From Neurospora tetraspora (Eukaryota; Ascomycota; Sordariomycetes; Sordariales; Sordariaceae), in contig NW_026944391.1 of NCBI RefSeq assembly GCF_033439725.1, positions 1,178,001-1,242,000 on the forward strand: 64,000 nt of DNA. The letters run 5' to 3'. This document shows positions 33,934 through 44,024 of the stretch, in pieces. A program made the position numbers and the translations under genes. Below the pieces are notes generated by a model. That model saw only the letters and a list, made by a program, of their open reading frames with translations, did not search any database and was not told where the DNA came from. Numbering within the stretch: position 1 is the stretch's first letter; each line of letters begins with the position of its first letter.

Positions 33934-35631
33934 ATGGGCAACTCATCCTCCAAAGATGCGGGGGCATCCTCCAAGAATGACGACTTCAAGTCCTACCCGT
34001 CCTTTAGCAAATCCGACACCAAGGACTCCTCGCGCTCTTTTCGCGGACTCCGCTCAAAAATCCCCGGCGGAAGCAAGTCTGACAGCCCCCGGAACTCAAC
34101 CATCCTCTCCAGCGAGGAAATCGCCGAGAAAACGAACGCTTTGAATGGAAAGAATGGAAGGCCTTCGGTAAACACGCGGTCAAGCTACCGCCGAGACATG
34201 TCGCCTTCGCCTGTCACTCCCTCGCCATCTTCCCCCTCTTCACCTTCGCTCGATACCGCAACACTAGCGTCCCCGACCGGTGAATCCCAACCTCCCCCGT
34301 CGCCGGTTCACGGTGCTGCCACAGGTCGCCACGATGTCCGCGCGGCTCAGGAAAGTGGAGAAGTTGACCACATTTCCGACCAACCGCCCTCTGGTGGTGG
34401 CGGAGCCAACCCCAACCAACAGCCCGGCCAGTCTATTCTCGTGAAGCGCGAGAACACCATCAACCCGGTCTACGACACCCCCAACCAGGACCCTCAAAAT
34501 GAGCAGGCGGTTTCCGGTGTTGCCATGAGCGACATCAAGGATATTGATCTCGATGATTTCATTAAGCGACTGTTGGATGCCGGATATGCTGGAAAGGTCA
34601 CCAAGAGCGTCTGCCTCAAGAATGCCGAGATTGTGGCCATTTGCCACCGCGCTCGGGAGTTGTTCCTTTCTCAGCCGGCCCTCCTGGAATTGGATGCGCC
34701 CGTCAAGATTGTCGGCGATGTCCACGGCCAGTACACTGATCTGATTCGCATGTTCGAGATGTGCGGCTTCCCTCCGCACTCCAACTACTTGTTCCTTGGC
34801 GACTACGTTGATCGCGGAAAGCAGTCTCTCGAGACCATCCTGCTTCTGATGTGCTACAAGCTCAAGTACCCCGAGAACTTCTTCCTCCTCCGCGGAAACC
34901 ACGAATGCGCCAACGTTACCCGGGTTTACGGTTTCTACGATGAGTGCAAGCGCAGGTGCAATGTCAAGATCTGGAAGACTTTCGTCGACACCTTCAACTG
35001 TCTCCCTATCGCTGCTATTGTTGCTGGTAAGATCTTCTGCGTTCACGGCGGTCTCTCGCCTGCCCTTGGTCACATGGACGATATCCGCAACATTGCTCGT
35101 CCCACCGATGTTCCCGACTACGGACTGCTCAACGATCTCCTCTGGTCTGATCCAGCCGACATGGATCAAGACTGGGAGGCGAACGAAAGAGGTGTCAGTT
35201 ACTGTTTCGGAAAGAAGGTTATCTCGGACTTCCTGGCTACTCACGATTTCGACCTTGTTTGCCGTGCGCACATGGTTGTTGAAGACGGTTATGAGTTTTA
35301 CACTGATCGCGTTCTTGTCACTATCTTCAGTGCTCCTAACGTAAGTGAATTTCCCTCTGAGGTATGATGTAGCATTTCACTAACTTGGTAACAGTACTGC
35401 GGCGAGTTTGACAACTGGGGAGCTGTCATGGCTGTTTCTACCGAGCTTCTGTGCAGCTTCGAACTGCTCAAGCCACTTGACTCAGCTGCTCTCAAGACGC
35501 ACATCAAGAAGGGTAGACACCGTCGCAACAACATGCTCAACAGTCCTGTAAGTTTACTCAAATGGTTGGTCTGGTAATTGCTTTTACTGATAGTTTTACA
35601 GCCCGCCCACTTCAACCCTCAGAGTGTCTGA
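33934..35631 (+). CDS. pzl-1: Ser/Thr protein phosphatase PP-Z, 529 aa, two introns
   Basis: PP1-like phosphatase of the fungal PPZ class, involved in salt tolerance, cation homeostasis and cell integrity in yeasts. Exons 33934-35340, 35395-35547 and 35602-35631, with introns GTAAGT..CAG of 54 bp each, both phase 0. The N-terminus MGNSSSK fits N-myristoylation, followed by a Ser/Pro-rich disordered arm (about 1-200), the PPZ hallmark that separates it from PP1. Catalytic domain about 205-515: metal-binding GDVHGQ (about 260), GDYVDRG (about 289), RGNHE (about 320), HGGLSP (about 371) and SAPNYCGEFDN, spliced across intron 1. The last exon encodes only PAHFNPQSV. The C-terminus lacks the PP1 TPPR-type tail, again like PPZ. 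The start context (AATCATGGGC) and myristoylation signal support this ATG. Confidence 0.95.
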
Positions 35632-37011
35632 TCGATACTCGCACTGCTTCCGCACGCTAGCCAAAGCCATATGCCGCTCAGCTGTGCAGAAAGTTTTCCT
35701 TTCCCTCACCAGTCGACGGTTTCTCACAAGATTGCATACCGGTCGGACGGAATTCCGACTCGGATTCATCTGCTGTCGAGCAATAAGCATTTGCCAAGAC
35801 TTGGGCGACGGTTCCACAACGCACAAATACGCATAACAAGTCGATAAATCGCCGCGGCCGCTCAAAAAAGAGACATCCGGGGAACACTATGCATCACATA
35901 GTCGTGTCGAGCACCGTAACACGACACGGTTTTTTTTGCTTGCGGGGTACATGGGAGAAGCCGGGACAGCCAGCCACTGAGCTGTGAGACGATATGGACT
36001 CGCACCCGATCGGTGTTTTCACTGGAGTTATGCATAACGAAATACGCGATATATCTCTGCTCATATTTTGTCCGCAAAAGCGAATATCTCCGCTCCGTTA
36101 TACCTGCGTTTTGTTTGAAAAAGCCATCGCGAGAAAACCCAGCACCGAGTCAGGCTGTTATAGTCTTTCCCAGAGTCTCGCCTTATTCGACACTGTCAAT
36201 GAGAAGAGGGGGAAAGCCGCAATGGGACCAACCGTGTTGCTCTTGCGCTGTGGTATTATGTTATGGGGTGACAGCCAGGCAGGCAACTCGCCAAATCCGC
36301 CCGACTAACTCTCCCTCAAGGGCAGAGTCAGGTTGAGGGTGTTGGAAAGCCCAGGCTCGCTGTGCCGGTTTTGTGCGATGGGACATTTTCGTTTCTGGCT
36401 TGCTTGCTTGATTTCCGTTTCGTTTCTCTCATGTCGGTGTTTGTGTCGATGCAGGAGTTCATTGTATTTGTCGTATCTCTCCTCTTTTTCGCATTTATGA
36501 TTTTGTTTTACTGTTAGTTTGATGGGTGGTTGGGTGTTTGGGTGGCTTGAGCAGCCATGAGCTTTTCACTCGGCCCATGGAAGACGGGATGGGATGAAGG
36601 GATGACAGTCAGGTTCCCAATGTGGATGTCACTTTCCGGAGGAATCCTGATAGAGACTGGGTCGACACCTATCTATGATCGAATGGACGCGATGGACCCG
36701 GGACCATGGAGGAGATACCTAACGTACGTAGTGTCAAGTCGTGCCTACGAAAGGCGATGGTGACGCGATGTGAAGGGATTGCGACGGACGCTAAGATGCG
36801 AGTAGCGAGTAGGATGGGATCAAATATAAAAGGAATTCCACTCTGTTTACAGCGCTTTTCGTAGGATCGCTTTGTGAAAATGTTTTAGCATTCGTGATAT
36901 GCGGGATGTGGTGTTGAGGAGTGGTCGAAGAACATTTGACCTGAACAAAGACGGGACTAAGTATACCTACATAACGGAAATGAAAATGATGTGTCAATAT
37001 CAATCGTACAA
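35632..37011. other. Intergenic between PP-Z and tRNA-Arg
   Basis: About 1.4 kb. The PP-Z 3' untranslated region is expected at the left. No other gene or RNA recognised. Confidence 0.5.
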
Positions 37012-37083
37012 GGTCCGCTGGCTCAATGGCAGAGCGTCTGACTACGAATCAGGAGGTTCCAGGTTCGACCCCTGGGTGGATCG
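37012..37083 (+). tRNA. tRNA-Arg(ACG)
   Basis: A 72-nt cloverleaf without intron. The acceptor GGTCCGC pairs with GTGGATC (two G-U pairs), the D arm is GCTC/GAGC, the anticodon arm TCTGA-CTACGAA-TCAGG gives anticodon ACG, the variable loop is AGGTT, the T arm is CCAGG-TTCGACC-CCTGG, and the discriminator is G. T-rich runs directly downstream (from 37085) are typical RNA polymerase III terminators. Confidence 0.93.
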
Positions 37084-37170
37084 ATTCTTTTTGACTTTTT
37101 TTTTCATTGCTCACTCGCTGTCTTGCACACTCCCCAAGCTAATTCCATACTTACGCTATGCCTTTGTGCT

Positions 37171-37908
37171 TTAAACCCTCCCCTTGAATTTCTTCCCACG
37201 CTCCTCATACCCTTCCTTCTGAATCTCCATATCATGGTCTTCGACATCCTTCGTTACGGCATCGATAGCCTCCTGTTCGTCCACCACCGCAGTCTCCCCT
37301 TCTTCAGTATCAACAACCGTCTCCCCTTCCTCCTCCACCTCCACCTTTTTACTTTCTAACATCTCCACCAATTCCAACCCCAAACATCATTCCCTCCTCC
37401 TTTTCCTCTCCCACTCCTCCCTTTTCTTCCTCATCCACTCCTCCCTCTCCATCCTTTCATCAGGCGACACTTGTCTCACCACCAGCAATTCCTTGCAATG
37501 GTATTTCTGCCAATTTAGTTTCCTCATCTTCCCCCATATCTTTTGTAGTTCGGTTGCTGTTTCTGATGGGTTTCGCGCGGAGGCGGATGCGGGGTCGTCG
37601 GTTGTTGGGGCTTGGGCTTTAGGTATAGAGGGGGTAGTGGTAGTGTCTTGATTGTCCTTCTCATCGTTCTTGTCTTCTGAGCTTTTTTTGTTTGAGTTCT
37701 TCTCGCCTTGATCTTCTTCCAAAGTACCACCACTCTCAGAAAATGACCCCGAAGAATGTCCATCCTGTTCCTCATCCTCCTCCTCCTCCCCCTCCTCATC
37801 TCCATCTTCATCCCCCTCCTCCTCCTCATCCCCATCCTCACTCCCTGAAAACTCTACAACCTCCCCATCCTCATCCCTACCCCGACAAATCCTCGAAGTA
37901 TTATCCGC
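37171..37908 (-). other. In-frame open extension beyond the NAA38 stop, status unclear
   Basis: In the same frame as the Lsm exon, 173 codons follow the TAG without a stop to TGA at 37387-37389, and a further 71 follow to TAA at 37171. The translation is acidic, then Lys/Glu/Arg-rich (for example GEVVEFSGSEDG, LQKIWGKMRKLNWQKYH, RKKREEWERKRRRE and EAIDAVTKDVEDHDMEI). There is no ATG near its beginning. ATTTCTTAG at the first stop looks like a 3' splice site, but no donor in the correct phase is convincing. It may be a C-terminal extension, a degenerate exon or purine-rich 3' untranslated sequence. Confidence 0.4.
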
Positions 37909-38567
37909 CTAAGAAATCCCCCCACCATCTCTCCAACCCGTATGAAACCCCTGTCCCAATCCCTTGTTCAAACGACCCCTAATCTGACTAGCAAATTCCT
38001 CCAGCTCGATTTTCGTGATGTATTCCCCTGGGATGACGACTAAGCCTAGATAGCGCGAGGAGAGGTCGACTTTTATTTTTCCCGAGGAGGTGGCGCGGTC
38101 GTAGGCTTGTTCGAGATCAACGGAGGTAGGGGTGGGGTTGTTTGAGGAAGAGGAGGGTGCTGGGGGTGCTGAGGGGTCTGAGGAGGAGGGGGAAGGGTCT
38201 GAGGGTGCTGAGAGTGCTGAGGAGGAGGTGATGGTGGAGGAGGGGGCAACGGAAGAGGGGGAAAGGGAGGAAGTAACGGCCGCGGCGGCGGCAGCCAGTT
38301 GGGAGGAGGTGGGGAAGCGGTATTCGTAGGTTGAGTGGAGGATTATGTTGCTTTCCTATAGGAGTGAGTGTTAGTGTGAGGAAAGCGAGATATGGGGAAG
38401 TGGGGAGGTTATGAGGAACGTACTGCATCAACGCACTTGAACTGGCCCCAGAACATTCGGCCGTCGGTAACGGATACTCGGAGGTTCTTGTTGAGGAGCG
38501 AGTTGAGCCATTCTGTGGCGTCGTCCCTCTCTTCGGGGAGGAAGGTGGTGTTTGGGTCTTGGCTCAT
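37909..38567 (-). CDS. naa38: Lsm-fold N-terminal acetyltransferase C auxiliary subunit (NAA38/Mak31-like), 196 aa to first stop
   Basis: Small auxiliary subunit of the NatC N-alpha-acetyltransferase. Exons 38424-38567 and 37909-38355, with an intron of 68 bp (donor GTACGT, branch CACTAACAC, acceptor CCTATAG). The protein starts MSQDPNTTFLPEERDDATEWLNSLLNKNLRVSVTDGRMFWGQFKCVDA, then continues after splicing ESNIILHSTYEY. Lsm motif 1 is the VSVTDGRMFWGQFKCVD strand pair and Lsm motif 2 is RYLGLVVIPGEYITKIEL near residue 150. This match to LSMD1/NAA38 is convincing. A Ser/Pro/Ala-rich insertion (about 65-120) separates the two Sm motifs. The first in-frame stop is TAG (37909-37911), but the same frame then stays open to 37387 and, past TGA, to 37171 (see Part 2), so the true C-terminus is uncertain. 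It shares a divergent upstream region with the Rad2 gene. Confidence 0.8.
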
Positions 38568-39341
38568 CGTGAATGATGTTTGTGGTTCTGAATATGTATC
38601 GTGTTGGTGGTTGAGAAGCTACCTTGGCCGAGGTGGCTTCAATGAGTGAGATGAGCAGCCGGGATGATGACTGATGAGTGGATGATGGGATGATAGATGA
38701 ATGACGTGGGCTAAAGTATTTGAAGTGATGTTTGATCAGCCTCTCAAAACGACGCCAGTCAGCTATTGAAGCCTGACTAGAACAAGTGGGAATGATTTAA
38801 GAAGATGGTTGTTGATCTGTTCAGCGCCCGCGCCGTCATGAGCTTCCGGTGTTGACTTCCGTTGATGTTCAGGGTTGAGACTGTCCAACGGAATGAGATG
38901 TTGTTGACCACATTGAACCCTGGCGCCCAAGCTCCTGTTCTCGGAAAGTGCATCGTGGGGCAGGCATCGGCTTATCGCATAAACAAATACGCGATAAGCG
39001 ATAAGAACCAGCCGGCAGGCAGCAGCGCGGATCGCCGTCAACATGGCTTCGATCATGAACGTATCACTGGAATTCTTCACGTCGTCACTCGTCTAATTGT
39101 TTACGTTGCGCTTTTCTCGTCATGGCCATGAGTTTTCTCTCAAGACCAAAGTGAAGAATCACACCTTGTTCGGTCATCGCGACTGCCTGTCTCTTCTCCC
39201 TTTGCCCTGACGTCACTCCCCGTTAGCGCGTTTATCCCGACTTACAGCGCCCTTCGTTGAGCACCTTGACGACCACACGCATCGTCAAAAACAACACCAT
39301 CACCATCACGACAAGTCACAACCCCCAGATAACCACCCAAT
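38568..39341. promoter_or_regulatory. Divergent promoter region of NAA38-like and rad2 genes
   Basis: 774 bases between two divergent start codons must contain both promoters. Three GATAA-type cores cluster at 38971-39005: CTTATCGC (inverted), GCGATAAG and CGATAAG. The first two form an inverted repeat around a 12-base spacer. GATA-family zinc-finger factors are common regulators in Sordariomycetes; binding here is inference. Confidence 0.5.
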
Positions 39342-42300
39342 ATGGGTGTGAACGGCCTCTGGACCGTCCTCCAACCCTGTGCCCGCCCAACCAACCTCTC
39401 CACCCTCAACCGCAAGCGCCTCGCCATCGACGCCTCCATCTGGATTTACCAATTCCTCAAAGCCGTCCGCGACAAAGAAGGCAACGCCCTTCGCAACTCC
39501 CACGTCGTCGGCTTCTTCCGTCGAATATGCAAACTACTCTGGTACGGCATCAAGCCCGTCTTCGTCTTCGACGGCGGCGCCCCCGCTCTCAAGCGCGCCA
39601 CCATCCAGGCTCGTCGCCGTAGACGGGAGGGAAGACGCGATGATGCTACGCGGACGGCAGGGAAGTTACTAGCGGTACAGATGCATCGTATGGCAGAGGA
39701 GGAGGAGGAACGGAGGCGCAAAAGGGCAGAGGCGCGAGAAGGCAAGAGGACGGCAACAGCAGCAGCAGAAGAAGAGGAACAAGAACAACTCCCCGACATG
39801 GACAAAATCGTCTACGCCGACGAACTAGGCATGTCCAAACAAGAGCGCCAAAAGTCCCGACGCTTCCACAAGCAAGACGCCTACCACCTGCCCGACCTCG
39901 ACGGCGGCATCGAAGCCATGGGCAAGCCCGACGATCCGCGCATCATGTCCGTCGAAGAGCTGGAAGAGTACGCTAGGCAGTTCGAAAACGGGGAGGATAT
40001 CAACTTGTACGATTTCAGCAAGATCGACTTCGACGGGGAGTTCTTCAAGTCTCTGCCGCCGGCTGATCGGTACAATATCTTGAACGCTGCTAGGTTGAGG
40101 AGCAGACTGAGAATGGGATTGAGTAAAGAGCAGTTGGACGTCATGTTCCCTAACCGAATGGATTTCAGCCGGTTTCAGATTGAGAGGGTCAAAGAGAGGA
40201 ATCATCTGACCCAAAGACTGATGTACGAGATGGGCATGACGGGCCTCGATTTGACGCTGGCGGTAAATGCGACAAGGGTGGCGGGCGATCAGAACCGGGA
40301 GTATATCCTGGTGAGGAATGAGGGTGCGGAAGGCGGGTATGCGCTGGGAGTGGTGAGTAAGGAGAAGGATAAAGGACAGATGACTAATCCGATTGATGTG
40401 GATGAGTTGGAGTTTCAGTTTCAGGGCATGGGAGAAGAGGATTCTGAGGAGGATGTGGAGTTTGAGGATGTGCCCATCGAAGGGCTGAATCGGTTGCCTA
40501 AGCTGAGTGGGGCTGCTGATGAGAGGGCGAGGGGTATTGCGGAGGCGAGGAGGCAGTTCTATGAGTCGAGGCAGAGTGAAGAGGCGGAGGACGAAGATGA
40601 CGAGGCGTTGTTTGTTGACAACGGACAAAATGTCGTGTTTGGAGAGGAGGAGGCGATGCAGGCTGATGAGGAGGAAGACCTCAATAAGGCTATTGCAATG
40701 TCCCTCCAGAACCAGCATGGTGTTGGTCTACCTGAAGAGAAGGAGGATGAAGATATGGAGTTCGAAGAGGTTACTCCTCCAGAGTGGACGCAGAAAGCAG
40801 TGGAAGCGCCGAAGCCCATTGTTAGCACCAGTGGTCGTATGGTTGCACACATTGTCAACAACAGGGCGAGTGCCGCCGTCCCAAGGCAAAGGGAGAGTAC
40901 CGACAGCAGCGATAGTGAAGGGGATATCCAAGCAGCCATGGCGGCGGCTAGGAGGAAGCAAGCAAAAGCTCCGGCGCCAAAGCCGGTGGTCGAAAACCGT
41001 CCTGCTCCTGCCAATACTCCCTTTAAAGGTCCACTTCCATTCGAGAAACTGAACTGGAAGCAACTGCTCGGTGGCAGTCGACCAAAAGCACAAACTCGGG
41101 AGAAAAAGGTGTCTGAACCGCCCAAGCCGGTTGAAACTGGTGAGATGGAACCTGATTCGGACGATGAAGCTGGTGGATTTGAAAGGGAGCACGAAGAAAC
41201 CGAGGAAGAAGCCCAGAAAAAGAAGGATGCTCCTCTTCCGCTACCTCCTTGGCTAGCGCATACCGATGAAGACATTCGTGAGACTGTACGGAAGCAGCGA
41301 GAGAGTGATAGGCAGATGGCTGAGGAGGATGAAGACTTGGCTCGAGAAGAGCAGGCCAAAATCCGAAAGCAACGAGAGGACGAAATCATGGTCATTGAGT
41401 CATCCGATGAAAGTGATGGTGATCTTGAGATCCTCGATGCTCCTCCATCGCCCAAGAAGCCTACTCAGATGCCGGGGGCTGCTTTGCCGTCCTTGGATGA
41501 CGAGGTCTCCCAAGAACCCGTCGAAACAGCTCGTCGATCACCCTCCCCTAATGAGGAAGAAGGCGACGACATTGTGTTCGAAGACGTAACCCTTCCATCT
41601 CAGACCATGACCCTATCCTTCGGCCCACTCGCAACTCAAGCCGAAGAAGACGCCCAAATCGAAGCCGACCTCTTCAAAGACGTCCTTCCTCCGTCTGTCC
41701 AACAAGAACGCATTGAAGGCCTAGCCCCTGATCCAGACGACACCACCACTGATATCGTCCCCGACCCCGACGCCCCCGCCCTCTCCGAATTCGAAGACGA
41801 CTTCAGCGACCCCGAAGAACAAGAACTCCTCGCCTCCCTCGCCCAAGAAGCCGAAGAACACGCCCGCTTCGCCACCCAACTCAACCACAAAACCTTCCAA
41901 GAAAACCAACAAGCCTACGAACAAGAACTCAAAGCCCTGCGCACCCAACAACGCAAAGACCGCCGCGACGCCGACGAAGTCACCCAGATCATGATAACCG
42001 AATGCCAAGCCCTCCTCCGCTTCTTCGGCATCCCCTACATCACCGCACCCATGGAAGCCGAAGCGCAATGCGCCGAGCTGGTCCGCTTGGGACTCGTAGA
42101 CGGCATCGTAACCGACGACTCCGACACTTTTCTGTTTGGCGGCACGCGCGTCTACAAGAACATGTTCAACGGGAACAAGTTCGTCGAGTGCTATTTGTCT
42201 TCCGACATCGAGCGCGACCTTTCTTTGTCTCGTGACCAACTCATCGCTTTGGCCCAGTTGCTGGGGTCGGATTACACCGAAGGTCTACCGGGCGTCGGAC

Positions 42301-43169
42301 CCGTCACGGCCGTCGAAATTCTTTCCGAATTCCCCCCCGACCCATCCCCTATCTCCAGCCTCACGGGGTTTAAAAACTGGTGGACGGCAATTCAATCAAC
42401 CCCCTCCCCCGACTCTTCCCTCCTCCCCACCCCCTTCCGGCGCAAGTTTCGCAAAGCCCAAGCCACGAAATTGTTTCTACCAGTGGGCTTCCCCAACCCA
42501 GCCGTCTTCGACGCCTACATCCATCCAGAAGTCGATTCCACACCGGAACCCTTCCAGTGGGGCGTCCCGGATCTGGAAGGGCTCAGACAATTTCTGATGC
42601 AGACGATTGGTTGGTCCCAAGAACGAACGGATGAGGTGTTGGTGCCGGTTATAAGGGATGTGAATAAGAGGGAGAGGGAGGGGACGCAGAGTAATATTAC
42701 GAGGTTTTTTGAGGGCGGGGTGGGGAGTGGGACTGTGAGGAATCTTGGAGGAGGGGGTGGGGGTGCTGGTGGGGGAAATAGGGGAGGCGAGGAGGCGTTT
42801 GCGCCGAGAAGAAATGAGGTGAAGGGAAGTAAGAGGATGGCGGAGGCGGTGGGGAGGTTGAAGGCTAGGAGTAGGGTTGGTGGGGGGTTGAGTTTGGCGT
42901 TGCCGGTGATGGCGTTGGGGCCGTTGAATGGAGAGGGGGAAGGGGAGGGTGGGAAGAAGAGGAAGAGAGGAAAGGGGAAGGGGAAGAAGGCTGCTGTGGA
43001 GGAACAAGAGGATGCGGATGGCGAGAAGGACGATGGGGATGATGGCCGGGTTGAAGGGCAAGAGGAAGATGAGGATGGAGAGGATGATGTTGTTGCTTCG
43101 AGCTCGAAGGGAAAAAGGGGGGCGACTAGAGGAAGGGGAAGGGGGAGGGGGAAGAGGGCGAGGGCGTAG
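39342..43169 (+). CDS. rad2: Rad2/XPG structure-specific endonuclease, 1275 aa
   Basis: Nucleotide-excision-repair nuclease that makes the 3' incision. The N-nuclease block (1-100) starts MGVNGLWTVLQP and carries LAIDASIWIYQF (metal-ligand Asp near 30) and PVFVFDGGAPALKR. The I-nuclease block lies far downstream (about 880-1000): ECQALLRFFGIPYITAPMEAEAQCAEL, GIVTDDSDTFLFG and the helix-two-turn-helix GSDYTEGLPGVGPVTAVEIL. The 780-residue acidic spacer between them is what separates Rad2/XPG from FEN1 and EXO1. DLNKAIAMSLQNQ near 446 resembles a ubiquitin-interacting motif. QSNITRFF near 1115 is a canonical PCNA-binding PIP box. The C-terminus is Gly/Lys/Arg-rich with nuclear-localisation-type stretches (GKKRKRGKGKGKK). 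Intronless; the ATG is fixed by the family MGV(N/K)GLW start. Confidence 0.95.
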   Translation: MGVNGLWTVLQPCARPTNLSTLNRKRLAIDASIWIYQFLKAVRDKEGNALRNSHVVGFFRRICKLLWYGIKPVFVFDGGAPALKRATIQARRRRREGRRDDATRTAGKLLAVQMHRMAEEEEERRRKRAEAREGKRTATAAAEEEEQEQLPDMDKIVYADELGMSKQERQKSRRFHKQDAYHLPDLDGGIEAMGKPDDPRIMSVEELEEYARQFENGEDINLYDFSKIDFDGEFFKSLPPADRYNILNAARLRSRLRMGLSKEQLDVMFPNRMDFSRFQIERVKERNHLTQRLMYEMGMTGLDLTLAVNATRVAGDQNREYILVRNEGAEGGYALGVVSKEKDKGQMTNPIDVDELEFQFQGMGEEDSEEDVEFEDVPIEGLNRLPKLSGAADERARGIAEARRQFYESRQSEEAEDEDDEALFVDNGQNVVFGEEEAMQADEEEDLNKAIAMSLQNQHGVGLPEEKEDEDMEFEEVTPPEWTQKAVEAPKPIVSTSGRMVAHIVNNRASAAVPRQRESTDSSDSEGDIQAAMAAARRKQAKAPAPKPVVENRPAPANTPFKGPLPFEKLNWKQLLGGSRPKAQTREKKVSEPPKPVETGEMEPDSDDEAGGFEREHEETEEEAQKKKDAPLPLPPWLAHTDEDIRETVRKQRESDRQMAEEDEDLAREEQAKIRKQREDEIMVIESSDESDGDLEILDAPPSPKKPTQMPGAALPSLDDEVSQEPVETARRSPSPNEEEGDDIVFEDVTLPSQTMTLSFGPLATQAEEDAQIEADLFKDVLPPSVQQERIEGLAPDPDDTTTDIVPDPDAPALSEFEDDFSDPEEQELLASLAQEAEEHARFATQLNHKTFQENQQAYEQELKALRTQQRKDRRDADEVTQIMITECQALLRFFGIPYITAPMEAEAQCAELVRLGLVDGIVTDDSDTFLFGGTRVYKNMFNGNKFVECYLSSDIERDLSLSRDQLIALAQLLGSDYTEGLPGVGPVTAVEILSEFPPDPSPISSLTGFKNWWTAIQSTPSPDSSLLPTPFRRKFRKAQATKLFLPVGFPNPAVFDAYIHPEVDSTPEPFQWGVPDLEGLRQFLMQTIGWSQERTDEVLVPVIRDVNKREREGTQSNITRFFEGGVGSGTVRNLGGGGGGAGGGNRGGEEAFAPRRNEVKGSKRMAEAVGRLKARSRVGGGLSLALPVMALGPLNGEGEGEGGKKRKRGKGKGKKAAVEEQEDADGEKDDGDDGRVEGQEEDEDGEDDVVASSSKGKRGATRGRGRGRGKRARA

Positions 43170-44024
43170 GTGCCGTGCTGTTAGTGATAGAGATACCCAA
43201 CTAATTTGGAGCGTGTTGACATCTGTATCCATCCATATTGTTGTTTGTTCATGCGTGTTTGTGGGATCCTCTATCTGTTTTATGGTTCGTTGACTCGGCT
43301 GCAAATGTTTCAAGATGTGTTCCAGTTACGGCAGCATTGTCATCAATATCGAGTCACCCCGTCTCCCAAGGAGAGGGGGCACGGGAGGATCAGAAAGTCA
43401 TCGTCAATCAGGAAACCTGTGGTTGAACCCCAACCCAGCGGACAGAACCACGATGAGAACGGAACCTCTTGCGACGAACACTTTCCGGACACTCGACGAC
43501 ATCACAGCAACCACCCATTTCTGGGTGCATACAAGACACTTGGAGTGAACAACATTCTCACACTTCTACCTTAACTTTGTTTCCTGGGAAAATCTTGACG
43601 TCCGCAGTATTCCCCACTCAAAACGCCTCACAGGACATCACACAAGGCTCGAGAGTAGTGGGTCTTGGTTAATGTGGACTGTATTGCTACCTACACAGTC
43701 ACGAACAACTCAAGTACATGTTCAACCTAGCAGGCTCATTTTGCTGACAGCACGCTTCTCCAGGATAGCAGTCTATAAGAGTCCTTCACATCAACCGAAC
43801 AAGAACATTCAGATCATAAGGGGAGTACGTTTAGAGCAAAACTAAGGTAACCGATCTATGTATGGGGTATCACCAAAGCCAATGAACTCCCAAACGCCAG
43901 CCATGCGCGCTCCAATTCCATCCATCTCTTGAGAATACCTCTCTCTACCATGTCCACCAGCAAGCCTTCTACTACTCGCCAAACCCAGCGGCAGTCAACT
44001 CACCTGATTGTGCGTCTCATCGTC
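43170..44024. other. Convergent intergenic region, rad2 / Tos1-like gene A
   Basis: 3' ends of both neighbours; no gene recognised. Confidence 0.55.
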
